64,000 nt of DNA from Neoroseomonas eburnea (GTDB lineage: Bacteria > Pseudomonadota > Alphaproteobacteria > Acetobacterales > Acetobacteraceae), in NCBI RefSeq assembly GCF_018129005.1, contig NZ_JAAEDL010000003.1:223348-287347 (forward strand), in the 5' to 3' direction. Below the pieces are notes generated by a model, which did no database searches, was not told the origin of the DNA, and was given only the letters and a program-made list of their open reading frames with translations. A program made the position numbers and the translations under genes. This document shows positions 39,601 through 45,478 of this stretch, in pieces. Every line of letters begins with the position of its first letter. Position 1 is the stretch's first letter.

Positions 39601-40925
39601 CGCTGCTCGCCGACATCACCGCGCGGCTCGCGGAAGGCGCGCTGCTGCCATTGCCGCACGCGGCCTTCGCGCCCGAGGAAGCGGAGATGGCGTTCCGCAC
39701 GCTCCAGGCCTCGACGCATATCGGCAAGCTGGTGATCCGACCACCGGCGGCGTTGGGCGGCACGGCACCGGCCGAATGGCGGCCGGATGCGGACGGCACC
39801 TACCTGGTGCTCGGCGGCGTGCAGGGCTTCGGGCTGGAATGCGCGAAGTGGCTGGCGGCCAACGGGGCGACGCATCTCGCGCTGGTCTCCCGCCGCGGCG
39901 GAGAAACACCGGGGGCGGGCGCGGCGCTGCGCACGGTCGCCGCGCTCGGCGCCCGCGCGCGCATCGAGGCCTGCGACGCGACGGATGCCGCGGCGCTTGG
40001 CGCGCTGCTCACGCGGCTGCGGCGCGAGGAGCCGCCGATCCGCGGCGTGGTGCATGCTGCCGCGGCCTTCGCGGACGGCGCCGCCCCCACCATGGATGCG
40101 GCACGCTTCGCCGCCGTGCTGGCGCCCAAGGTGACCGCTGCGGAGAATCTCGACCGTCTGACGGCGAACGACCCGCTGCACCTGTTCCTGATGTTCTCCT
40201 CGGCGACCACGGCCTTCGGCAATCCGGGCCAGGCCAACTACGTCGCGGCGAACATGGCGCTGGAGGCGATCGCGCGGCGACGCCAGGCCGAGGGCCGGCC
40301 CGCGCTCGCCGTGGGATGGGGCCCGATCGCCGATACCGGCGTGCTGGCGCGCGACGCCGTCACCGCCGGGACACTGGAACGCCGCACCGGCGTCGCGCCG
40401 ATGCCGGCGCAGGAGGCGCTTTCGGCGCTGCCCGCGCTGCTCAGGGCGGGCGTGCCGGTGGCGCATCTTGCGCGGGTCACCTGGTCGAGCCTGTCCTCCG
40501 CCCTGCCGGTGCTCGCCGAACCCGCCTATGCCGCCGTGCGCACGGCGCGCGAGGGCGGCGCGGAGGGCGCCGACCTGCGCGCCGAGCTGCGCGCCCTGCC
40601 GCCAGAGGAAGCGCGCGACAGGCTCGTGCGCCTGGCGCAGGAGGAGATCGCCCGCATCCTCCGCCTGCCGATCGCGGCCATCGCGGCGGATGCGCCCGTG
40701 GCGGGGCTGGGGCTCGATTCCCTCGGCGGGCTGGAGCTGCGCATGGCGCTGGAACGCCGCCTCGGCGTTCAGGTGCCGCTGGCGGCGGTAACGGAGGACC
40801 TGACCATCGCCATGCTTGCCGGCCGCATCGCCGGCGTGGTGCTGGAGGACCGGGCGGAGCAGGCCTTGCAGTCGCTGATGGATGCCTACGAGCCAGCCCC
40901 GGCGGTGGTGGGGGCAGAGCCATGA
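33699..40925 (+). CDS. Type I polyketide/fatty acid synthase, one fully reducing module (RkpA-like)
   Basis: A 2408-residue multidomain enzyme. The domains, in order, are as follows. KS has Cys190 in DTACSSS, His326 in EAHGTGT and His364 in KTNIGHLE. AT has Ser634 in GHSVG and His737 in YAFH, leaning to malonyl. DH has His933 in DHRLMGEAVLP and Asp1095. Near 1355 is a methyltransferase-like stretch (LELGAGG). ER has GGAGGVG at 1839. KR has GGVQGFG at 2039, Ser2167/2168 and Tyr2181. ACP has Ser2341 in GLDSL. All core catalytic residues are present. There is no thioesterase; a four-base overlap joins it to the oxoamine synthase that probably takes the chain. One module with a full reductive loop fits iterative synthesis of a saturated chain. 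Confidence 0.95.
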   Translation: MTTPRRPGRRPDRPKRLAGDGIAIIGAACRLPGAPDLDAFWTLLAEGRDAVTAIPPDRFDQARWLHPRKSEAGRAYTFAAGTIGDAAGFDAQAFGLSPREAAEMDPQQRVLLEVAAEAFEDAGWPAEKLAGRDLAVFIGGSSTDYAELRLSDPSAADRFFMTGNALSILSNRIGNVFDLRGPAQTVDTACSSSLVALHLAIRALEDDPALEAAVVGGVSMLLSPYSFIGFSQAGMLSPTGRCRAFDAAADGYVRAEGAGVVVLKRLKDAVAAGDAIRAVVLGSGANAAGRTIGLSLPNRMAQATLMERVIGRAGIAPDRFLAFEAHGTGTRVGDPAETWAIGTTIAQRRAALLPIGSVKTNIGHLEAASGMAGLLKSLLMLEKGAIPPSLHFREPNPEIDFAELNIAVQTRFSPAPVAADSVVGINSFGFGGTNATVLVGRAPAAKPRVEPRGRATPPLVLSARSEAALGLLAQRWRDRLDGAEAGETAALARGVARHRDLATHRLVLRGEDGDTLAAKIDAWAAGEKPAGAEQGQAVRGALAFVFSGNGAQYAGMAKGALAASASFRAAVKQADAALAPVLGWSPLAALARGVTAEALAGTDVAQPLLFAVQVGVVGALAAQGIRPAMVLGHSVGEVAAAWCAGILPLDEAARLIVARSAHQHATRGAGRMAAIGASPEAAAALLGACGPGLEIAAVNGPSAITVAGPAEAIARLCPAAEQARFSAVPLDLDYAFHAAAMEPVREGLLADLATLAPRAGTIPMVSTVTGAALPGEEAAAAYWWRNLREPVRFRDAAREAGRMGARLFLEIGPSPVLQSYLRESLREDTGEAAVLASLSRRDPPGDPFPAVADRAVARGADPRGGAGFAGPAARALPPTPFARIPTWFPRTVESARLTDPVREHPLLGIRAGAEPGIWSAFLDTELQPWLADHRLMGEAVLPAAGMAEMALAAAAALHPEAPALEVSDLAILRPLALEAERGRELRTTADAEGGFALESRRRLAEEPWSLSARARIAALPRLPVLPDAPQTAGRTVAGAEVVAVAARCGLDYGPAFQPVERVLVDDTAARGRVALRLPEAAPPAEGFLLHPVLLDGALQGLIALLSAVVRPEGQSLVPVRIGRLAVRRGAEPPVAADIALTRRGERFLAADLVLRDPAGAVVATCQDVWLQRVRLAGRLAAADHAFRLDPVPAPALPAVPAPVDAEAALEAARAADAAADMTEAALLLEGFAAAVAIAALAGAPPLVTPYRRALWRGLAEAGFAEETRGTWRLAEDQPLPPPEEIWRSVLAEQPRLALDMAWLARAAEALPAALAGEARPAAPPPPEAGAFARLAGVMEAAIAAIAARWPQGRPLRVLELGAGGPLTRRAVAALAASGRQVDYRAAGEARAGAAPPTAEGIAFSWTPWDPLAASGSVEPADLVIGLAVGARGRSGAALARALRRAAAPGALLLLAEPAPGRLWDFALGQDPAWWEGGDGALPDGEAWHHALAEAGFEAPEALPLAAAPWPALLLAARAPSVIMPAEPKPRRVAVFAAEGAKRLATALEGALRAEGHAVQARPLSPPPAPRELKGAQVVALLGDDSLAEALAQATRLAEAAQGAAAGFALVGAGPAAQAAALTGLGRVLANEMPDLRPRRITLDASLAPESAARRLAAELGADAPEVTIAATGRMTPRLSAGLPAPAGGGARRLAVGQPGQIGSLAWEAEPALPPPGPGEVRLRIDAAGLNFRDLMWAQGLLPEDALMDGFAGPTLGMECAGVVEAVGPGVALRPGQPVFGFAPSAFSTHALTRAEALAPLPAGMAPEAAATVPVAFITASYALETLARIRPGERVLIHGGAGGVGLAALQIAQAAGAVVATTAGTAEKRAFLRLAGADLVLDSRDAGFADALRAVWPDGVDVVLNSLAGEAMERSLGLLAPFGRFIELGKRDFVENRRAPLRPFRRNVSYFAVDADALPRAKPELAQALLADITARLAEGALLPLPHAAFAPEEAEMAFRTLQASTHIGKLVIRPPAALGGTAPAEWRPDADGTYLVLGGVQGFGLECAKWLAANGATHLALVSRRGGETPGAGAALRTVAALGARARIEACDATDAAALGALLTRLRREEPPIRGVVHAAAAFADGAAPTMDAARFAAVLAPKVTAAENLDRLTANDPLHLFLMFSSATTAFGNPGQANYVAANMALEAIARRRQAEGRPALAVGWGPIADTGVLARDAVTAGTLERRTGVAPMPAQEALSALPALLRAGVPVAHLARVTWSSLSSALPVLAEPAYAAVRTAREGGAEGADLRAELRALPPEEARDRLVRLAQEEIARILRLPIAAIAADAPVAGLGLDSLGGLELRMALERRLGVQVPLAAVTEDLTIAMLAGRIAGVVLEDRAEQALQSLMDAYEPAPAVVGAEP

Positions 40926-42235
40926 CCCAGGGCTTCGGGCTTTCGGCGACGGCGCGCCTCGCCCTTCTGCAGCGCCTGTCGAAGCGCAGGGAGGAGAAGG
41001 GGCCAGCCCCCCGCACGGCGCGCGCTTTCCGCGAGCTGCCGGGCCAGCGCGACATGGAGCTGATCCGCGAGGCCGCCGGCGCGCTGGGCCTCGAAAACCC
41101 GTTCTTCCGCCCGCACGAGGGCATCGCCGGGGCGACGACCCGCATCGGCAACCGGGAGGTCGTGAATTTCGGTTCCTACAACTATCTCGGGCTGAACGGG
41201 GATCGGCGCGTGCTGGCAGCGGCGCATGCGGCGATCGAGCGTTACGGCGTCTCGGCCTCGGCGTCGCGCATGGTGTCCGGCGAAAGGCCCGTGCATGCGG
41301 CGCTGGAGGAGGCTCTGGCGGCGCATTACGGCGTCGATGCCGCGCTCGCGCTGGTGTCGGGCCATGCCACGAACGTCACGGTGCTCGGCCATCTGATGGG
41401 GCCGCGCGACCTGATCCTGCACGATGCCGCCATCCACAATTCCTGCGCCGAGGGAGCGCGGCTGTCGGGGGCGCGACGCATCGCCTTCGCCCACAATGAC
41501 TGGCGCGCGGCGGAGAAGGAGCTCGCCGCCGCCCGTCGCGGGGCGCGCCGCGCGCTGATCGTCATCGAGGGGCACTATTCCATGGATGGCGACATCCCGG
41601 AACTGCCGCGCTTCGTCGAGATGGCGCGCCGCCACGACGCCTGGCTGATGGTCGACGAGGCGCACGGCATGGGCGTGGTCGGCGCCACCGGCCGCGGCAT
41701 CCACGAGCATTGGGGCGTGGATGCGAAGGATGTCGACATCTGGATGGGCACGCTGTCCAAGACGCTGTCGGGCTGCGGCGGCTACATCGCGGGCAATGCC
41801 GACCTGATAGCGTGGCTCAAGCACTCCGCGCCGGGTTTCGTCTATTCGGTCGGCATGGCGCCGGCGCTCGCCGCCGCCGCGCTGGAATCGCTGCGCATCC
41901 TGCATGCGGAACCGGAGCGCGTCGCGCGTCTGCAGGCCAATGCGTCGATGTTCCTGCGCCTCGCGAAGGAAGCGGGGCTCGACACGGGCACATCGAACGG
42001 CCTGGCGATCGTGCCGGTCATCGTCGGGTCCTCGGTCGGCGCGGCGCGCCTGTCGCAGGCGCTGTTCGATCGCGGCGTCAACGTGCAGCCCATCCTCTAT
42101 CCGGCGGTCCCCGACAGTTCCGCCCGCCTGCGCTTCTTCCTCTCATGCGAGCACAGCGAGGCGCAGCTTCGCGGCACCATCGCCGCCGTCCGCTCTGCCA
42201 TGGCCGGCGCCCAGCCCGCCGAGATCGACGGCTAG
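40922..42235 (+). CDS. Alpha-oxoamine synthase (PLP-dependent, serine palmitoyltransferase/KBL-like; RkpG-like)
   Basis: A 437-residue fold-type I PLP enzyme. An N-terminal extension of about 75 residues precedes NFGSYNYLGLNGD. The PLP site has LMVDEAHGMGVVG (Asp245, His248) and the Schiff-base lysine in GTLSKTLSGCGG (Lys280). Family members condense an acyl thioester with an amino acid, losing CO2, to give an alpha-amino ketone. ATG 40922 lies inside the PKS stop (ATGA), implying fixed stoichiometry, so the acyl donor is most likely the PKS ACP. Its TAG stop forms part of the left end of a family D element. The amino acid used is unknown; serine, glycine and alanine are candidates. Confidence 0.93.
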   Translation: MTQGFGLSATARLALLQRLSKRREEKGPAPRTARAFRELPGQRDMELIREAAGALGLENPFFRPHEGIAGATTRIGNREVVNFGSYNYLGLNGDRRVLAAAHAAIERYGVSASASRMVSGERPVHAALEEALAAHYGVDAALALVSGHATNVTVLGHLMGPRDLILHDAAIHNSCAEGARLSGARRIAFAHNDWRAAEKELAAARRGARRALIVIEGHYSMDGDIPELPRFVEMARRHDAWLMVDEAHGMGVVGATGRGIHEHWGVDAKDVDIWMGTLSKTLSGCGGYIAGNADLIAWLKHSAPGFVYSVGMAPALAAAALESLRILHAEPERVARLQANASMFLRLAKEAGLDTGTSNGLAIVPVIVGSSVGAARLSQALFDRGVNVQPILYPAVPDSSARLRFFLSCEHSEAQLRGTIAAVRSAMAGAQPAEIDG

Positions 42236-42339
42236 AGTGGTTTCCGTTCGCCTTGGCTCACGGCAACCGCTCCGGCCTCTTGTTTTCGCGAGCATCTTTG
42301 CCCGATCAGGTGATTCCACCTGATCGGGATCTGCTCTAG
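42232..42339 (+). repeat. Interspersed element family D, 108 bp
   Basis: Perfect ends CTAGAG and CTCTAG; the first base triplet TAG (42233-42235) is the stop codon of the oxoamine synthase. The hairpin arms CCCGATCAGGTG and CACCTGATCGGG (about 42301-42328) are the counterpart of those at 26228-26335. An A-T pair here is G-C there, a compensatory difference. It probably forms a hairpin between the oxoamine synthase and formyltransferase messages. Confidence 0.85.
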
Positions 42340-42383
42340 CGCGCCCCTCATGCGAGGGCGGAGCCGCAAGGAAGGAAGGGGGT

Positions 42384-42409
42384 GCCGGGGGAGGTTCCCC
42401 TCCCCCGGC
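42384..42409 (+). repeat. GC hairpin just upstream of the formyltransferase gene
   Basis: Near-perfect palindrome beginning GCCGGGGGAGG, with the loop around GTTCC and ending CCCCGGC, eleven bases before ATG 42421. Similar GGGGGAGG/CCTCCCCC hairpins are at 56763-56786 and 57012-57036. Its GGGGGAGG arm may sequester or provide the ribosome binding site of the formyltransferase, so translation could be affected. Confidence 0.65.
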
Positions 42410-42420
42410 GCTCCGTGACC

Positions 42421-43209
42421 ATGCGCATCGCCCTGCTGACCCTGGAGAGCACCGCCAGCGCCGCCGCCGCCGCGCATGTGCTGCGCGAGACCTCGCAGGA
42501 GGTGGTCTTCCTCGGCATCTCCGACCCCTTCCGTGGCGGCGTGGCGCGCACGCGGGAGATCGTCGCCCGCTGCGGGCCGCGCATCCTCCCCTGGCTGTTC
42601 GTGGAGTTCGCCGCGCCGCGCCTGCTGCGTCCGCGCGGCGCCGGCCCGCTCGCCGCCGCGGCCGCCGCGCGGGGCCTGCGGCCGGTGGTGATCCACGACA
42701 TCAACGGCGCGGGGCAGGCGGCTCTCGAAGCCGCGCGGCCGGATCTCATCGTCACCTGTCATTTCGACCAGATCCTGTCGCCGGAGACGATCGCGCTGGC
42801 GACGCGGGGCGGGGTGAACCTGCACCCTTCCCTGCTGCCGCTGCATCGCGGGCCGATGCCGTGCTTCTGGGCCGCCGTTGACGGCGATGGGTACTTCGGC
42901 GTGACGGTGCATCGCCTGGCGCCGCGCATCGACGCCGGCGCGGTGCTGGCGCAGCGCGCGGTGGCATTGCCGGCGGGCGCCACCGTCTCGGGCATCGCGC
43001 GGGCGCTGCACCATGCGGGCGCCGAGATGCTGCTGCAGGTGATCGACGACATCGCGGCGGGGCGCGAGCGCGGGCGGGAGGTGGCGGCGCTGCCCTATCG
43101 GCCCTTCCCGGACCGGGCGGCGCTGAAGGCGGCGGCGAAGGCCGGGGTCGGGCTGGCCGGATTCGGCGATTATCGCGTGGCGCGGGAGTTGGGCGGCGTC
43201 GCGGCGTAG
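42421..43209 (+). CDS. Formyltransferase (Fmt/GART fold) in the PKS locus
   Basis: A 262-residue protein using N10-formyl-tetrahydrofolate. The catalytic triad is intact and normally spaced: Asn133 and His135 in GGVNLHPSLLPLHRGPMP, and Asp171 in RIDAGAVLAQ. The N-terminal part (about 100 residues) has a Rossmann-like start (MRIALLTLES) unlike housekeeping Fmt, and no C-terminal tRNA-binding domain is present. It is therefore more like sugar or amine N-formyltransferases. Being next to the oxoamine synthase, it could formylate the new amino group or an amino sugar of the capsule. ATG 42421 is chosen because upstream codons lie in a hairpin. Confidence 0.88.
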   Translation: MRIALLTLESTASAAAAAHVLRETSQEVVFLGISDPFRGGVARTREIVARCGPRILPWLFVEFAAPRLLRPRGAGPLAAAAAARGLRPVVIHDINGAGQAALEAARPDLIVTCHFDQILSPETIALATRGGVNLHPSLLPLHRGPMPCFWAAVDGDGYFGVTVHRLAPRIDAGAVLAQRAVALPAGATVSGIARALHHAGAEMLLQVIDDIAAGRERGREVAALPYRPFPDRAALKAAAKAGVGLAGFGDYRVARELGGVAA

Positions 43210-43214
43210 AGACC

Positions 43215-43268
43215 GGGGGAGACGCCGTCTCCCCCGTCCCGCTCTGCCAGGGGCCGAAAGGCCCCTGG
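43215..43268. terminator. Bidirectional terminator-like hairpins (half of repeat family B)
   Basis: Two palindromes lie between convergent stops: GGGGAGACGCCGTCTCCCC (43216-43234) and CAGGGGCCGAAAGGCCCCTG (43248-43267). The second has the GGCCGAAAGGCC core of family B. No T-run follows, so any termination would be structure-based. The position between the formyltransferase (stop 43209) and the LtaS-like gene (stop 43275) fits insulating two converging transcripts. Confidence 0.6.
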
Positions 43269-43274
43269 ACCCCG

Positions 43275-44690
43275 TTACCTGGACTGCATGCCAAGCGCGG
43301 CGCGCACCGCACGATGCAGGCCGACGGCGTCGAGATCCTGACGTGCCCCACCGGCCAAGACATCGCTGCGCCAGATCAGGTGGTCGGTGTCGGTGCCGCG
43401 GCGCATCGCCGGCAGGGACGGGCGATGATCGCCGAAGGCCGCCAGCACGACAGGGCGGCCACAGGCGCGCGCGGCATCGGCGACGACCCCGAGCATCGCA
43501 TCCGTCGCCGCCATGCGCGCCGCCCAGCCTGCCGCCGGGTCCGGCCCGGGCCAGGGACCATGCGCGGCAACGGTGATGGCGTAAAGGAACAACGGTCCCT
43601 CGGCGGCAGCGATCTCCGCCGCGATCCGCGCGCCGAGCGCGGCATCCGTCACCAGCCCGTTCTCGCGCGGCGCGCCGGCGAAGGCGTCCGCGGCCTCGAA
43701 GCGACGGAAGCCGAGCGCCGGCAGCACGCGGTCGCGCCCGAAGAAGCGCGGATCATACGGATGCAGGCAGGCCGTCCCGTAGCCGGCCCCGCCGAGCGCC
43801 CAGGCGAGCGACGCCACCGGCGCCCGCGCGAAGCGGAAATAGGGATTCAGCCGGTCGAGCCCGAGCGCCGCATCGTCGAGCCCGGTCAGCACCACGAATT
43901 CCGTCCGCATGGTGTTGGCGCCGAAACCCGGCACCGCGAGCCGCCCGTGCGACAGCGCCATCCCGGCCAGCGCATCCCAGCACGGCATCGCCTGCGCCAG
44001 CCCGAAGCGGCGCGGATCGCAGAAGGATTCGAGTTGCAGCAGCACGAGATGCGGCGACACCTCATCCGCCCGCAGCACGGCCGGCGCGGGCGGATGCGCG
44101 GCGCGGCGCGCGGGCCGCTCTGTCCCCGCAAGCCGCGCATGCAGCGCGAAGGTGGCAAGCGGGCCGAACCGCGCCGCATCCCGCGCCGGGTCCCGCGCCA
44201 GGGCCGCGCCGCGCAGCAGCGGCAACGGCCGCAGCACCAGCCCGGCCAGCGCCAGCGCCGCCGCCAGCAGGGCCGCGCGCCCGGTCAGGCCGAGTGCCAC
44301 CGCCGGCTCCAGCACCAGCACCGCGACGAAGGCCAGCACCCCCGCGCCGATCCCGCCGACCAGCACCGCCCGCGGCACGAAGGGCAGGTAGAAGCGCGGA
44401 TGCGCCGGCACCTGCCAGAGCAGCCCGCCATCGGTGAAGGCCAGCGGCTCGTCGAGCGTCGCGCGCTTGGCGCGGTCGGCGACGGCGAGGAACACGCAGG
44501 CGCCGGCTGCCAGCCCGCCCGCCAGCACCGGCCGTTCGGTGACCGCCAGGAGTGCCAGGAACAGCGCCGCCACCGGCGCCGCGTCCAGCAGCATCCAGGC
44601 CGAGGCCCTCGCCCGCGCTCCGTGCCGCAGCCAGGCCCAGGCAGGCAGCGGCAGCAGGGCACCGGCCAGGAGGTGGAACTCCGGGATCAC
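43275..44690 (-). CDS. Membrane sulfatase/LTA synthase-like enzyme (alkaline phosphatase superfamily; RkpI-like)
   Basis: A 471-residue protein with five or so N-terminal membrane segments (to about residue 160) and a periplasmic catalytic domain. QLESFCDPRRF resembles the metal-binding Glu region of LtaS. GANTMRTEF carries the probable threonine nucleophile. AAHGPW and AAFGDHRPSL supply the later metal ligands. Such enzymes move phosphoglycerol or phosphoethanolamine from lipids to glycans or lipids. The GTG start at 44690 overlaps the SDR stop (GTGA), fixing it in the KpsC-KpsS-SDR operon. I infer that it adds a head group to the lipid or capsule; the group is unknown. Confidence 0.85.
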   Translation of the reverse strand: MIPEFHLLAGALLPLPAWAWLRHGARARASAWMLLDAAPVAALFLALLAVTERPVLAGGLAAGACVFLAVADRAKRATLDEPLAFTDGGLLWQVPAHPRFYLPFVPRAVLVGGIGAGVLAFVAVLVLEPAVALGLTGRAALLAAALALAGLVLRPLPLLRGAALARDPARDAARFGPLATFALHARLAGTERPARRAAHPPAPAVLRADEVSPHLVLLQLESFCDPRRFGLAQAMPCWDALAGMALSHGRLAVPGFGANTMRTEFVVLTGLDDAALGLDRLNPYFRFARAPVASLAWALGGAGYGTACLHPYDPRFFGRDRVLPALGFRRFEAADAFAGAPRENGLVTDAALGARIAAEIAAAEGPLFLYAITVAAHGPWPGPDPAAGWAARMAATDAMLGVVADAARACGRPVVLAAFGDHRPSLPAMRRGTDTDHLIWRSDVLAGGARQDLDAVGLHRAVRAALGMQSR

Positions 44691-45478
44691 GCCTCGGGCG
44701 CGATGCTGAAGCGCATCCGCCGCACCGCCCAGTCGGACAGCCCCGCCGGCAGCGCGTCCACCACGCGCAGCAGCGCGGCGAGCGGCAGCGGGAAGGCGCA
44801 GCGCCGCGCCCCGCGCAGGATGGCGCGGTGGGTGATGTCCGCGGCGCGATCGAGCCCCATGGCCAGCGGCCTCGGCCCATTCCAGCGGGCACCCATGGCG
44901 CTGTCGAAGAAACCCGGCAGCACCACCGTCACACACAGGCCGCTTGGGGCGAGCGCCGCGCGCAGCCCCTCCCCATAGACGCGCAGCCCGGCCTTGGAGG
45001 CGGCATAGCCCGGCGCATCCGGCAGCCCGCGATAGGCGGCGACGGAGGCGACCAGCGCGATGCGCCCGGCACGGCGCTCGCGCATCGCGGGCAGCAGCGG
45101 CTCGACCAGGTGCATGGCGCCGAGCAGGTTCACCGCTGCCTGGGCGGTCGCACCGTCCAGCCCCTCCCAGGCGCCGTCGGGGCCGACGCCGCGGGAGATG
45201 CCGGCATTGGCGATGACGCAATCGACCGGCCGCGCCGCCTCCCACGCCAGCAGCCGCGCGGCGAGGGCGGCGCCGTCGCGCACGTCGATCGCGGCGGTCT
45301 CGACCTCGGCCCCCTGCGCGGCGCAGCGCGCGGCGGTGGCGGCGAGGCCCTCCGCGCCGCGCGCGACCAGGCGGAGCACGACGCCGGGGGCTGCCAGCCG
45401 CTCGGCCAGCGCGGCACCAAGGCCACGGGAGGCGCCTGAGACGACGATGCAGCGGGGCGGCGGCAGCGGCGCGCTCAT
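44687..45478 (-). CDS. Short-chain dehydrogenase (3-ketosphinganine reductase-like; RkpH-like)
   Basis: A 263-residue SDR. The cofactor loop is VVSGASRGLGAALAERL near residue 12; CVIANAGISRG follows. The catalytic Ser is in LVASVAAYRGL and Tyr-x-x-x-Lys in PGYAASKAGLRVY. A hydrophobic C-terminal stretch (FPLPLAALLRVVDALPAG) could sit on the membrane, as in enzymes acting on long-chain ketones. It overlaps KpsS upstream and the LtaS-like gene downstream by four bases each. Next to an oxoamine synthase product the obvious role is reducing the keto group of the aminoketone to an alcohol; this is inference. Confidence 0.88.
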   Translation of the reverse strand: MSAPLPPPRCIVVSGASRGLGAALAERLAAPGVVLRLVARGAEGLAATAARCAAQGAEVETAAIDVRDGAALAARLLAWEAARPVDCVIANAGISRGVGPDGAWEGLDGATAQAAVNLLGAMHLVEPLLPAMRERRAGRIALVASVAAYRGLPDAPGYAASKAGLRVYGEGLRAALAPSGLCVTVVLPGFFDSAMGARWNGPRPLAMGLDRAADITHRAILRGARRCAFPLPLAALLRVVDALPAGLSDWAVRRMRFSIAPEA

